From positions 96,629 through 160,628 of the forward strand of contig DATGLV010000031.1 in the NCBI GenBank assembly GCA_035293945.1: 64,000 nucleotides of DNA. The letters run 5' to 3'. The notes under the pieces were generated by a model. That model was not told the DNA's origin and did no database searches. It saw nothing but the letters and a program-made list of their open reading frames with translations. The stretch is from VAZQ01 sp035293945 (GTDB lineage Bacteria; Pseudomonadota; Alphaproteobacteria; Rhizobiales; Xanthobacteraceae). The position numbers and the translations under genes are program-made. The stretch's first letter is position 1; each line of letters starts with the position of its first letter. Shown in pieces: positions 8,444-18,039 of the stretch.

Positions 8444-10039
8444 ATGGTGGGCGAAAGGGAGGGTCAGGCGGCACCGGACTGCCGCATGCAAAGGCCGCTA
8501 GAGCACCTTTCACGACCGACGACCGCAGGCCTCTCGGGCGCTGCGGTCGCGATGCTGCTCGCGCTGGTGGCGTTCGCGGTCGCAATTCCAATCCTTAATC
8601 ATCCGCTGCCGCCCATCTCCGACTACATCAATCACCTCGCCACCGACCATGTGGTCGATGTTATCGACCATGACCCCGATCTCAATCGGTTCTACCGCAT
8701 CGAATGGAAGCCGATCCCCGACTTGATGATGGACCTGATGGTGCCGCTCTTGCACCGCTTCATGAGCATCTATCTCGCCGGGCAGATATTCTTCGTCGCG
8801 ACCTTTGTCGGGATCCTCTCCGGGACCCTGCTGGTCAACCGGGCGCTGTTCGGCCGCTGGTCGGCGCTGCCGCTCATCGCCAGCCTGTTCGTCTACAACG
8901 GCGTGCTCTTGGTCGGTGTGATGAACTATATGTTCGGCATCGGGCTTGCGCTGTGGGGCTTTGCGGCCTGGGTGGGCTTGCGCGAGCGCGCCTTGCTCCT
9001 GCGCCTCGCGGCTTCCACTGTGATCGTGCTGGCGATCTTCTTCTGCCATCTCTATGCGCTCGGTCTATACGGCCTCGAGCTCCTGGCCTTCGAGCTGCAT
9101 CGCTTGTGGGGACGTAGGCGCAAAGGGCTCGCTCCATTCCTCGACTTCGCTGCGACCGGGGTGCCGTTTCTGCCGGCACTGGCGTTGCTGCTCGCCGGGC
9201 CGACCGGTGATTCCGCCGGCGTCCCCGCCTACTGGGATTTTTCCGGCAAGCTCGACGGCCTCACGCTCGCGCTCAGCATCTATTATCCGGAGGTCGCCTA
9301 TGGGCTCGTCGCCGCGCTCGCGCTGGCAGCGGTTTTCGTGCGCCGCCGCGGCCTCCTGAACGTACATCCGCTAGGCGGGGCGCTGCTCGCGGTCGGCGCC
9401 ATTATCTATCTCGCCATGCCGCGCGCCATATTCGCTGCGCATCTCGCCGATCAGCGCCTGCCGACAGCGCTCCTCTTCATGCTGATCGCCTGCATCAGCG
9501 TCGATCTCACCGATAGCCGCTTCCGCGCCGGCTTTGTCGCGTTCTTGGGCGTGCTGCTCGCGCTCCGTCTCTCCGAGGTCGAGCTTGTGTGGAACGATCT
9601 CACACGCGGCCAGATAGAAGCGCTGCGCGCGGTGCCGGCCATCAAGCGTGGCGCACGCGTGCTCGTCGTCTACGGGGACCGCGCGCATACGGGACTGATC
9701 AGCGACCTCGGTCTCGTGCATATCGCTTCGCTTGCGACCATCGAGCGCTCGGCCCTGGTATCGACCGCGTTCACCGTCGAAGGAAAGCATATCCTGCAGG
9801 TGCGCAGCGCCTACCGTACCTTCGTCGATACGCGCGACGGCACTCCGCCTTCGTTGCCCTTCCTCGCCCAAGCCGCCCGTGGTCCGGGACCGTACTATTT
9901 CAGCGACTGGCCGCGGCATTATGACTATGTGCTCATCCTGTTCACCAACCAGGGCGCACCCGATCCCGACCCCGCGCGGCTGGCGATCGTGAACGAAGGT
10001 CGGCACTTTCAGCTCTATCGCGTGAACAAGCCGGGATGA
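8444..10039 (+). CDS. Polytopic membrane protein of unknown function
   Basis: A 531-residue protein with roughly ten hydrophobic segments between residues 30 and 380, starting AVAMLLALVAFAVAIPILNH. A conserved-looking loop after the first helix contains acidic residues (SDYINHLATDHVVDVIDHDP), as in membrane glycosyltransferases of the GT-C type. The last 150 residues are soluble. This arrangement resembles polytopic sugar transferases, but no diagnostic motif is seen and no function is assigned. In-frame starts at 8444 and 8486 are both possible and neither has a good ribosome-binding site. The gene stands alone between divergent argB and convergent engB. Confidence 0.7.
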   Translation: MVGEREGQAAPDCRMQRPLEHLSRPTTAGLSGAAVAMLLALVAFAVAIPILNHPLPPISDYINHLATDHVVDVIDHDPDLNRFYRIEWKPIPDLMMDLMVPLLHRFMSIYLAGQIFFVATFVGILSGTLLVNRALFGRWSALPLIASLFVYNGVLLVGVMNYMFGIGLALWGFAAWVGLRERALLLRLAASTVIVLAIFFCHLYALGLYGLELLAFELHRLWGRRRKGLAPFLDFAATGVPFLPALALLLAGPTGDSAGVPAYWDFSGKLDGLTLALSIYYPEVAYGLVAALALAAVFVRRRGLLNVHPLGGALLAVGAIIYLAMPRAIFAAHLADQRLPTALLFMLIACISVDLTDSRFRAGFVAFLGVLLALRLSEVELVWNDLTRGQIEALRAVPAIKRGARVLVVYGDRAHTGLISDLGLVHIASLATIERSALVSTAFTVEGKHILQVRSAYRTFVDTRDGTPPSLPFLAQAARGPGPYYFSDWPRHYDYVLILFTNQGAPDPDPARLAIVNEGRHFQLYRVNKPG

Positions 10040-10070
10040 GCAGAGCCTAGCAACGCTCTCTCTTTTGTCC

Positions 10071-10718
10071 CTACTTCCGCTCTGCCAACAGCCGCACGAC
10101 GGCGGCGCGCAGCTCGTTGATTCCGCGGGGATCGCGTGCCGAAGTGGCAAGCACTTGCGGGAAGGCGGCCGGGTGGCGGCCCAAGGCCTCGCTTGTCGCC
10201 GCGATGCGTTCTGCAAGCTCCGCGGCTCCGATTGCGTCCGCCTTGGTAAGCACAAGCTGATAATTCACTGCGGCTCGATCGAGAGTGGCGAGCACCGTCT
10301 CATCGATCGCCTTAAGGCCATGCCGGGCATCGACCAGCACGTAGACGCGGGCGAGGTTGGCGCGGCCGGCTAGGTAAGCATCGATCAGGGCGGTCCATGC
10401 CGCGATCTTGCTCTTGGCCGCGGCCGCATAGCCGTACCCCGGCATGTCGACCAGGACCACGTCGCCGTGGCCGGAAAAGAAGACGAGCTGTTGGGTACGG
10501 CCCGGGGTGCGCGAGGTGCGGGCAAGCGCCTTGCGGCCGGTGAGCGCGTTGATGAGGCTCGACTTGCCCACATTGGAGCGGCCCGCGAACGCAATCTCGA
10601 GTCCGCGCATTTTCGGCAGCGCAGCAACCTTCTCGGCGGCGGCGGCGAACTGCCACTCCCCCGTGAACAGCTTACGGCCCGCCTCGATCTCCGCGGCAGT
10701 GAAATCAGCGCGGCTCAT
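10071..10718 (-). CDS. engB: Ribosome biogenesis GTP-binding protein EngB/YihA
   Basis: A 215-residue small GTPase: G1 motif AGRSNVGKSSL, the TPGRTQ stretch of the G2 region, G3 DMPGYGYA and G4 LTKAD. These match YihA/YsxC proteins, which assist maturation of the large ribosomal subunit in the cytoplasm. The start MSRADFTAAEIEAGRKLFTG at 10718 was chosen because family similarity begins there; the longer upstream open frame is antisense noise over yidC. It follows yidC by about 40 bases on the same strand. Confidence 0.93.
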   Translation of the reverse strand: MSRADFTAAEIEAGRKLFTGEWQFAAAAEKVAALPKMRGLEIAFAGRSNVGKSSLINALTGRKALARTSRTPGRTQQLVFFSGHGDVVLVDMPGYGYAAAAKSKIAAWTALIDAYLAGRANLARVYVLVDARHGLKAIDETVLATLDRAAVNYQLVLTKADAIGAAELAERIAATSEALGRHPAAFPQVLATSARDPRGINELRAAVVRLLAERK

Positions 10719-10759
10719 GGTGGGACGCTCCGTGGCGCGCTGTGTCGGGCTTTGGGCGC

Positions 10760-12616
10760 TTACCGCTCCACCGTCCTCTTCTTGACGAACAGCGCCTTGA
10801 GGTTGTCCCACAGCTGGATCTTGGCGCCGTGCCGATGCATGATGAAGCTCTGCTGGGCGACCGAAAGCGTGTTGTTCCACGCCCAATAGATCACCAGGCC
10901 GGCCGAGAAGTTCGCCATCATGAAGGTGAAGATGACCGGCATCCAGTTGAAGACCACCTGCTGCGCCGGATCGGGCGGCGGCGGATTGAGCTTCATCTGC
11001 AGGAACATCGTCACTCCCATGATTAGCGGCCAAGCTCCGATGTGCAGGAACGAGCCAAACATCGGCAGCGTCGTCGGGTCGAAGGGGAGCAAGCCGAACA
11101 GGTTGAACACGGTAGTCGGATCGGGCGAGGAGAGATCGCGGATCCAACCGAAGAAAGGTGCGTGGCGCATCTCGATGGTCACCAGCAGCACCTTGTAGAG
11201 CGAGAAGAAGACCGGAACCTGGATGAGCATCGGCCAGCAGCCGGCGACAGGGTTGATCTTCTCCTTCCTGTAGAGATCCATCATGGCTTGCTGCTGCTTC
11301 ACCTTGTCGTCGGCGAAGCGGGTGCGGATGGCCTGCATCTCCGGCTGGACCGCCTTCATCTTCGCCATCGAGGCGTAGGACTTGTTGGCGAGCGGCAGGA
11401 ACAGAAGCTTGACGATCAGTGTGATGATCAAGATCGCCACGCCGAAATTGCCGACATAGCGATAGATGTGGTCGATCGACCAAAACATCGGCTGAGTGAT
11501 GAAATAGAAGCGCCCCCAGTCGATCAGCAGCTCGAACCGGTTCAAGCCCAGCGCCTCGTTGTAGTAGTTGACGGTCGCTACCTCCTTGGCGCCGGCGAAC
11601 AGGCGCCCCTCCGCGGAGGCCGTGCCGCCCGGCGCGATCGTCCGCGCATCGAGCAGGTAGTCGGCCTGATAGGTCCTGGTCTGGCCGATCAGGCCCGATG
11701 AGAATTTGGCTCGAAGCCGGGCATCGGTGTTGGGGATGAGCGTCGCAGCCCAATATTTATCGGCAAAGCCGAACCACGCATTGGTGACATCGAAGGTGAT
11801 GGCGCCTTTGTCCTGGAGCGTCTTGTAGCTCTCCTCGTGGCACTCGGTGTAAAGGCTGAAGCTGCCCTGACGCAGGCACTTGTCGCCCATCACGCCGATC
11901 GGGCCCTCATGCGAGGCGCCATAGCCGGGCGGAGGGGTGCCGTGGCGTGAGATCAGCGCATAGGGATAGAGGGTCACGCTGGCGCCGCCGCTGTTGGTGA
12001 CCTCATCCTTGATGGTGAAGAGATATCTGTCATCGACAGTGATCGTGCGGCGGAACTGCAGGCCCTCGCCGTTGTCATAGACGAGCGTCACCGGGTGATC
12101 GACGGATAGCGCTCCGGTGCCCTCCTGCCGCCACATCGTATCCGGTCCGGGAAGCTTGGCGGTGGTGCCGGCCGCTCCGGTCCAGCCGTATTCGGCATAA
12201 TAAGGATGCGGGCTGCCCGAGGGGGAGAACAGCTGGACAGGCGGCGAATTGGGATCAACAGTCTCGCGATATCGCACCAGGGCGATATCGTCGATGCGGC
12301 CGCCGATCAGCGCAATCGAGCCGCTCAAGCTAGGTGTGTCGATGCGCACGCGCGGAGAGGTCGCAAGCGCGGCCTCCCGCGTCTGCGGCACCTCCGCCGC
12401 CGACGATCCCGCCTGCGGGGGGGCGCCAGGACCTGCCTGCGGGGAAGCGCTCGGCTGTGCGCTCGGCTGGGCCTGCTGCGTTTGCTGCGTCTGCTGCTGC
12501 GGTTGTGCGAGCTGTCGCTGTCGCTCGAGCTGCGGGTTGGCGAAGAAATATTGCCAGGCGAGGAGCACGATGCCGGTGAGCACGACTGCCAGCAGCAGGT
12601 TTTTTTGGTCTTCCAT
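10760..12616 (-). CDS. yidC: Membrane protein insertase
   Basis: A 618-residue YidC of the long Gram-negative type. An N-terminal signal anchor (NLLLAVVLTGIVLLAWQYFF) is followed by a Gln/Ala/Pro-rich linker (about residues 35-75), the large periplasmic beta domain (about 80-370) and the conserved five-helix insertase core (WSIDHIYRYVGNFGVAILII, PLANKSYASMAKMKA, CWPMLIQVPVFFSLYKVL). It inserts and folds inner-membrane proteins with or without SecYEG. It lies in the usual rpmH-rnpA-yidC order, 3 bases after rnpA. Confidence 0.97.
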   Translation of the reverse strand: MEDQKNLLLAVVLTGIVLLAWQYFFANPQLERQRQLAQPQQQTQQTQQAQPSAQPSASPQAGPGAPPQAGSSAAEVPQTREAALATSPRVRIDTPSLSGSIALIGGRIDDIALVRYRETVDPNSPPVQLFSPSGSPHPYYAEYGWTGAAGTTAKLPGPDTMWRQEGTGALSVDHPVTLVYDNGEGLQFRRTITVDDRYLFTIKDEVTNSGGASVTLYPYALISRHGTPPPGYGASHEGPIGVMGDKCLRQGSFSLYTECHEESYKTLQDKGAITFDVTNAWFGFADKYWAATLIPNTDARLRAKFSSGLIGQTRTYQADYLLDARTIAPGGTASAEGRLFAGAKEVATVNYYNEALGLNRFELLIDWGRFYFITQPMFWSIDHIYRYVGNFGVAILIITLIVKLLFLPLANKSYASMAKMKAVQPEMQAIRTRFADDKVKQQQAMMDLYRKEKINPVAGCWPMLIQVPVFFSLYKVLLVTIEMRHAPFFGWIRDLSSPDPTTVFNLFGLLPFDPTTLPMFGSFLHIGAWPLIMGVTMFLQMKLNPPPPDPAQQVVFNWMPVIFTFMMANFSAGLVIYWAWNNTLSVAQQSFIMHRHGAKIQLWDNLKALFVKKRTVER

Positions 12617-12619
12617 CTT

Positions 12620-12979
12620 TCAACGATCCATCTCGGCCGACCCGAGTAGCTTGAGCCGCCGCAGCGCTGTCTCGAATTCCTCGATCATGCGATCGAACGG
12701 CAATTGCAAGGCGGCGCGGCGCCCGATCAGCACGTAGTCATGGCCGGCCGACAGCCGGCCGCCCGAATGCCTGCCCTCCGTACGCTTAACGACCTCCCTG
12801 AGCCGCCGCCGCACGCGGTTCCGCTCGACCGCCGTTCCGACCTTGCGCGACACGGTAAAACCGACCCGTACCGCGTCATGGTCAGCCCGGCGGACGGCTT
12901 GCAAGACAAAAGCTGGTGTCGAGACCTTGCGACCGCCAGTCGCTTTCAGAAAATCGGCCCGCCGCAGCAGCCGCTCCAT
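12620..12979 (-). CDS. rnpA: Ribonuclease P protein component
   Basis: A 119-residue basic protein with the RnpA signature VGTAVERNRVRRRLREVVKR and the N-terminal RLLRRADFLKATGGRK, which fit the RNase P protein that binds the catalytic RNA and the 5' leader of pre-tRNA. It begins 28 bases after rpmH and is followed by yidC, so the three genes form the standard operon. Confidence 0.94.
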   Translation of the reverse strand: MERLLRRADFLKATGGRKVSTPAFVLQAVRRADHDAVRVGFTVSRKVGTAVERNRVRRRLREVVKRTEGRHSGGRLSAGHDYVLIGRRAALQLPFDRMIEEFETALRRLKLLGSAEMDR

Positions 12980-13007
12980 GGGAATCCGGCGTTTGGGGCT
13001 GGCGTCT

Positions 13008-13142
13008 TCAGGCGCTCAGTCGCTTGCGACCGCGTGCGCGCCGGGCTGCGACAACCTTGCGGCCGCCCTTCGTCGCCATGCGAGCGCGAAAACCATGTCG
13101 GCGTTTGCGCACCAATTTGCTCGGTTGATAGGTCCGCTTCAC
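13008..13142 (-). CDS. rpmH: 50S ribosomal protein L34
   Basis: A 44-codon gene with a GTG start at 13142 and a TGA at 13008-13010. The product reads MKRTYQPSKLVRKRRHGFRA, then RMATKGGRKVVAARRARGRKRLSA, a complete L34. L34 is a small Arg/Lys-rich protein of the large ribosomal subunit. It is the first gene of the rpmH-rnpA-yidC-engB group on this strand. Confidence 0.97.
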   Translation of the reverse strand: MKRTYQPSKLVRKRRHGFRARMATKGGRKVVAARRARGRKRLSA

Positions 13143-13785
13143 GTCGTCTGTCTCCGCAGGGCCATTACGGGTCGCCGATCGCTTCAGGCGAACAGCGCAC
13201 CTTTAGTTTCCTGGACGCCGGCCTACGCGCCCCAAGGACCCCGTGAAAAGGGGCTGATTCAAAGTCCCGCGGCTTATACGGGAGACGAGGCTCAGCCGTC
13301 AATGCGCGACGCAGACTCGTGAAGGGGACGCGATCGTCCGCATTGGCGCGGCCGGTCGGCATGAATTTCGCCGCGCCCTCAATGGCTTCGATGTGACCGG
13401 GTGCCGCAGCGCGCCAGTCGACCACAACGTTCGGCTGCGGGCGGCAGTGAGCCGACAAGTTGCATGGGCGCAATCGCGCTCGCGCGCAGCCGGTTCCGGG
13501 GTTCTCGGTGCCAATTTCCGGGGGCGGGAAACCGGCGAGCGGGTCGCTTCAGCCCCGCGAGGGTCCGTTTGCGGTATCATGGTGCTGTGTCCGGCCACGC
13601 CCGCAACCGGAAGCAATTGGAAAATAGGCCCTCGCCGCCTATTTCAATGCTAATCGGCAGTAAATGGGCTCGGCACATGGCCGCTTGGCTGCGGCTCACT
13701 TGGTTAAGCTGGTAGGATCCCGAGAGGTGGTCCGGGTTTTTCGAAAAAAGATCATGTTGCACCAGTAGTGGCGAAGGTTGCATCG
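13143..13785. other. Intergenic region between rpmH and a divergent sensor kinase gene
   Basis: About 640 bases without a convincing gene. It must contain the rpmH-operon promoter on the minus strand and the kinase promoter on the plus strand. Open frames here have no family resemblance and no ribosome-binding sites. No DnaA-box cluster was seen, so there is no sign of a replication origin. Confidence 0.5.
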
Positions 13786-15249
13786 ATGTCGGTCACAGAT
13801 CGACCCCCTACGGTGGAGGGAGCCGGCAAGCTGCGCCTCGGGCTCTCAGGCAAGCTGTTGGTCCTCACGCTTCTGTTCGTGATGATTGCCGAGGTGCTCA
13901 TCTACGTGCCCTCGATCGCCACGTTCCGGCGCAACTGGCTTAACGATCGCCTATCGGCTGCCTACACGGCTGCACTGGTCCTGGAGGCCGCACCGGGCTC
14001 GGTGCCCGACAGTCTCGCCCGCCAGATCCTCGACAGCATCGATGCCCGCGCGGTCGCCATGAAGATGGGCACGCAGCGTCGCCTGCTCGCGTCCGACAAG
14101 CCGCCTACTGTCGATTACGACATCGACATGCGCAACATGTCCCCTACGCGGGAGATCCTCGATGCGTTCGGGACCTTGTTCGCGACCCATGACGTCACGT
14201 TGCGGGTGATGGGACCGGCGCCGATGGGCGGCGAGTTCGTCGAAATCGTCATCGACGAGGCGCCGCTGCGCAGCGCGATGCTGCGCTATTCCGGCTCGAT
14301 CCTGCTGGTATCGCTGATGGTGTCCGGCATAGCGGCGATGCTGGTCTACCTGTCGCTCCACTATCTGTTTGTGCGCCCGCTGCGGCGGATGACCGCCAAT
14401 ATGATGGCGTTCCACGGCGACCCGGAAAATCCTGCGCGCATTATCGTCGCCTCCGGGCGGCGGGACGAGATCGGCACTGCCGAGCGCGAGCTCGCCGCCA
14501 TGCAGAGCGACCTCGCCTCGATGCTGCAACAGCGGAACCGCCTGGCGGCGCTCGGGCTGGCGGTTTCCAAGATCAATCACGACCTGCGCAACCTGTTGTC
14601 CTCGGCGCAATTGTTCTCCGATCGCCTGTCCAGCTTGCCCGATCCGCACGTCCAACGCTTTGCCCCTAAGTTGATGCGGGCGCTCGAACGCGCAATCGCA
14701 TTTTGCCAGTCGACCTTGTCGTACGGGCGCGCCCAGGAGCCGCCGCCCGACCGCCGCGACACCGAGCTCGCGGCCTGCGTCGAAGAGGTGCGCGAAACGC
14801 TTGGGATCGAGCCGGGCGGGCGTGTGCGCTGGATCAGCGCCGTCGAGCGCGGATTGATCGTCGATGCCGACCCCGACCAGCTGTTTCGTGTGCTGCTCAA
14901 TCTTGCCCGCAATGCCATGCAGGCACTGGAGAGTCGCGCCACGCTCGATCCAAACCGCGACCAGGTACGCATCACCGGGCGCCGCGAAGGAGCCGTGGTG
15001 GTGATCGAAGTATCCGATACCGGGCCCGGGATTGCTGAAACCGCACGGGCACATTTGTTCGAAGCGTTTCAGGGGTCAACCAGAAGCGGCGGCTCCGGGC
15101 TCGGCCTTGCCATTGCGGCCGAGCTCGTGCGTGCACATGGGGGAGAGATCAGGCTGGTTGAAGGAACGATCGGAGCGACTTTTCGGGTCACCATTCCGGA
15201 CCGCGCGGTCGATCTCAAGGCGCGCCGCGGCGAGCGGGTGCGCGCTTAA
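13786..15249 (+). CDS. Sensor histidine kinase
   Basis: A 487-residue inner-membrane kinase. A first transmembrane helix (LLVLTLLFVMIAEVLIYV) is followed by a periplasmic domain of about 110 residues, a second helix (ILLVSLMVSGIAAMLVYL) and a HAMP-like region (FVRPLRRMTANMMAF). The phosphoacceptor box KINHDLRNLL carries His265. The ATPase domain shows the N box (LLNLARNAMQA), G1 (SDTGPGI) and G2 (GGSGLGLAI). The ATG at 13786 has GAAGG about 9 bases upstream and is preferred to a GTG at 13768. No response regulator gene is adjacent, so its partner and signal are unknown. Confidence 0.88.
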   Translation: MSVTDRPPTVEGAGKLRLGLSGKLLVLTLLFVMIAEVLIYVPSIATFRRNWLNDRLSAAYTAALVLEAAPGSVPDSLARQILDSIDARAVAMKMGTQRRLLASDKPPTVDYDIDMRNMSPTREILDAFGTLFATHDVTLRVMGPAPMGGEFVEIVIDEAPLRSAMLRYSGSILLVSLMVSGIAAMLVYLSLHYLFVRPLRRMTANMMAFHGDPENPARIIVASGRRDEIGTAERELAAMQSDLASMLQQRNRLAALGLAVSKINHDLRNLLSSAQLFSDRLSSLPDPHVQRFAPKLMRALERAIAFCQSTLSYGRAQEPPPDRRDTELAACVEEVRETLGIEPGGRVRWISAVERGLIVDADPDQLFRVLLNLARNAMQALESRATLDPNRDQVRITGRREGAVVVIEVSDTGPGIAETARAHLFEAFQGSTRSGGSGLGLAIAAELVRAHGGEIRLVEGTIGATFRVTIPDRAVDLKARRGERVRA

Positions 15250-15372
15250 GGCCGCCGCTCCATCGGCTGCATAACTTGACGCCTCGCCCGATTGTCGGCG
15301 CCTCTCCGCATCAAATTCAGAATGCGGAGCGGCGCTTGCAACGAGCGGCTCGGCGGCTATATTGCGCTGATC

Positions 15373-15467
15373 AGTGCGGGATGGAGTCCCCCCGTAACCG
15401 CCGATGAGGCTGATGACTCCTACTGGGCGCCTTGGCGTCGGTAGGGGCTCGTCTCAATCTCCCCTAC
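15373..15467 (+). promoter_or_regulatory. Fluoride riboswitch (crcB motif) with a switching hairpin platform
   Basis: The aptamer spans about 15373-15427. It contains the conserved pieces GGGATGG, AACCGCC and GGCTGATGACTCCTAC in the order and spacing of the crcB RNA motif. Just after it, GTAGGGG (15441-15447) can pair either back with CCTAC (15419-15423), the 3' edge of the aptamer, or forward with CCCCTAC (15461-15467). These hairpins exclude each other and look like the expression platform. No U-tract follows, so control may be at translation or through Rho. The riboswitch sits upstream of the fluoride channel gene crcB. Confidence 0.9.
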
Positions 15468-15568
15468 TTGCAACAAAGGTGGTCCCGAACGGATTGTGCC
15501 GCGCCGCCGCCGGTCGGTGCGCGCAGGCTTGGTGTGAGGATCGAGGAACGGCGGGGAGCGGGCGTTCG

Positions 15569-15967
15569 ATGCAGAATTACATCTGGGTTGCAATCGGCGG
15601 TGCGCTCGGCACCATCGGTCGGTACTGGCTTTCCGGCCTTGTAGCGGATCTGGTCGGGGAGACCTTTCCGTGGGGGACGCTCCTGATCAACGTTTCGGGC
15701 TCCTTCATCATTGGTTTCTTTGCCGTCCTGACCGGACCGGAGGGGCGGGTGTTCGTCCCGACGACCGGGCGTCAGTTCGTGATGACCGGGATTTGCGGCG
15801 GCTTCACCACCTTTTCCTCGTTCAGCTTGCAGACGCTCAACTTGGTGAACGATGGCGAATGGGTGCGCGCCGGCGGCAATATCGTGTTTTCGGTATTGCT
15901 GTGCCTGATCGCCGTGTGGATCGGTGCGCTCCTTGCCGCGTTGATAAACTCGATGAAGTGGGCCTGA
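15569..15967 (+). CDS. crcB: Fluoride ion channel CrcB (Fluc)
   Basis: A 132-residue membrane protein with four hydrophobic helices. Family motifs are GGALGTIGRYWLSG near the N-terminus, WGTLLINVSGSF (pore asparagine) and GICGGFTTFSSFS. CrcB dimers export fluoride across the inner membrane. The ATG at 15569 (MQNYIWVAIGGALGT) follows the sequence GGGGAGCGGGCG; a longer upstream frame would run through the riboswitch and is rejected. The DUF190 gene begins 1 base after the stop, so the two form an operon controlled by the fluoride riboswitch. Confidence 0.95.
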   Translation: MQNYIWVAIGGALGTIGRYWLSGLVADLVGETFPWGTLLINVSGSFIIGFFAVLTGPEGRVFVPTTGRQFVMTGICGGFTTFSSFSLQTLNLVNDGEWVRAGGNIVFSVLLCLIAVWIGALLAALINSMKWA

Positions 15968-15968
15968 C

Positions 15969-16307
15969 ATGCAGATCCCGCGTGACGCCGTTCTGCTGCG
16001 GATATTTTTCGGCGAGGACGACAAGTTCAAAGGCTTGCCGCTCTACGAGGCGATCGTGTTGAAGGCCCGGGAGATGCAGCTGGGCGGGGCGACGGTTCTG
16101 CGCGGGGCTGTCGGCTTCGGCCATTCGAGCCGCATTCACACCACCAAGATCCTGCGCCTGTCTCAGGATCTGCCTGTCGTGGTCGAGATCGTCGATGCCC
16201 AGGAGAAGATCGATGCATTCCTGCCTTTCCTCGACACCATGATGTCGGGTGGATTGGTCACGATCGAGAAGGTCCAGGTGCTCCACTACGGGCCGCAAAC
16301 GCGCTGA
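15969..16307 (+). CDS. DUF190 domain-containing protein
   Basis: A 112-residue protein of the DUF190 family, a PII-like fold, with the motifs LRIFFGEDDKFKGLPLYEAI, LGGATVLRGAVGFGHSS and SQDLPVVVEIVDAQEKI. DUF190 genes often lie beside or are fused to crcB, so a role in fluoride response is likely but not demonstrated here. The start lies 1 base after the crcB stop, implying coupled translation and control by the same riboswitch. Confidence 0.87.
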   Translation: MQIPRDAVLLRIFFGEDDKFKGLPLYEAIVLKAREMQLGGATVLRGAVGFGHSSRIHTTKILRLSQDLPVVVEIVDAQEKIDAFLPFLDTMMSGGLVTIEKVQVLHYGPQTR

Positions 16308-16421
16308 TCCGGTTGGCTCGCGGGCATCGCGCGAAATCTCGACAATCTGGTGCCTTGGTGCTGCTGCGAGGAATCGGTTCCTTGCGACGAGGACGCGCCT
16401 CCCTTGCCGCACCACCGCCAG

Positions 16422-16449
16422 GTAGGATATTTCTGAAAAAAGATCATAC
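16422..16449 (+). promoter_or_regulatory. Probable NikR operator
   Basis: GTAGGA, 16 bases, TCATAC: an 11/12 match to the NikR half-site pattern GTATGA-N16-TCATAC. It ends 27 bases before the nikR start codon. The position implies nickel-dependent self-repression of nikR and of the nickel permease gene behind it. Confidence 0.72.
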
Positions 16450-16476
16450 AGAAGCTGCGTGCGCGGAGCGCAACCC

Positions 16477-16944
16477 ATGGAGCGGGTCACCATCAGCGTA
16501 TCCGAGGAGTTTGCGGCCGAGCTGGCGGCGTTCATGCGTCGCAATGGCTACGAGAACCGCTCGGAAGCGGTGCGCGACCTCGCGCGTCTCGGGCTTAATC
16601 AGGCACGCAACGAAGAGGCCCTGGGAAGCGACTGCGTGGCCACGTTCTCCTACGTCTTCGGTCATGACACGCGCGAGCTCGCGAAGCGCCTGACCAATAC
16701 GCATCACGCCCACCACGATTTCCAGATCGCGACGCTGCACGTGCATCTCGACCATGACAGCTGCCTCGAGGTCGCGGTGCTGCGCGGCAAGGTCGCGGCG
16801 GTCAAGGATTTTGCCAACAGCGTCATTGCGGAGCGCGGCGTCACTTACGGGACCGTGAGCCTCATTCCGGTTGCAGTCGACACCGCTGCTCACGCTCACG
16901 GGAGCGGGGCGCACCGGCATGCGCATGCCCATCCCAAGAATTGA
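16477..16944 (+). CDS. nikR: Nickel-responsive regulator NikR
   Basis: A 155-residue protein with a ribbon-helix-helix DNA-binding N-terminus (MERVTISVSEEFAAELAAFM, then NRSEAVRDLAR) and a C-terminal ACT-like nickel-binding domain containing the His/Cys ligand pattern HHDFQIATLHVHLDHDSCLE. The tail is His-rich (HAHGSGAHRHAHAHP), beyond the usual domain. Nickel-loaded NikR represses nickel uptake genes. The ATG at 16477 starts the RHH exactly. It sits behind its own predicted operator and upstream of the nickel permease. Confidence 0.94.
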   Translation: MERVTISVSEEFAAELAAFMRRNGYENRSEAVRDLARLGLNQARNEEALGSDCVATFSYVFGHDTRELAKRLTNTHHAHHDFQIATLHVHLDHDSCLEVAVLRGKVAAVKDFANSVIAERGVTYGTVSLIPVAVDTAAHAHGSGAHRHAHAHPKN

Positions 16945-16974
16945 TCAGGTTTGGTGAAAAGCGAAAAACAAAAA

Positions 16975-18039
<1,065 letters not shown>

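Noticed and set aside
10719..11753. 560-residue version of EngB
   Set aside because: The extra residues are antisense-frame text within yidC; the GTPase starts at 10718.
13143..13785. Replication origin near rpmH
   Set aside because: No dnaA gene and no cluster of DnaA boxes; rpmH is not adjacent to the origin in most rhizobia.
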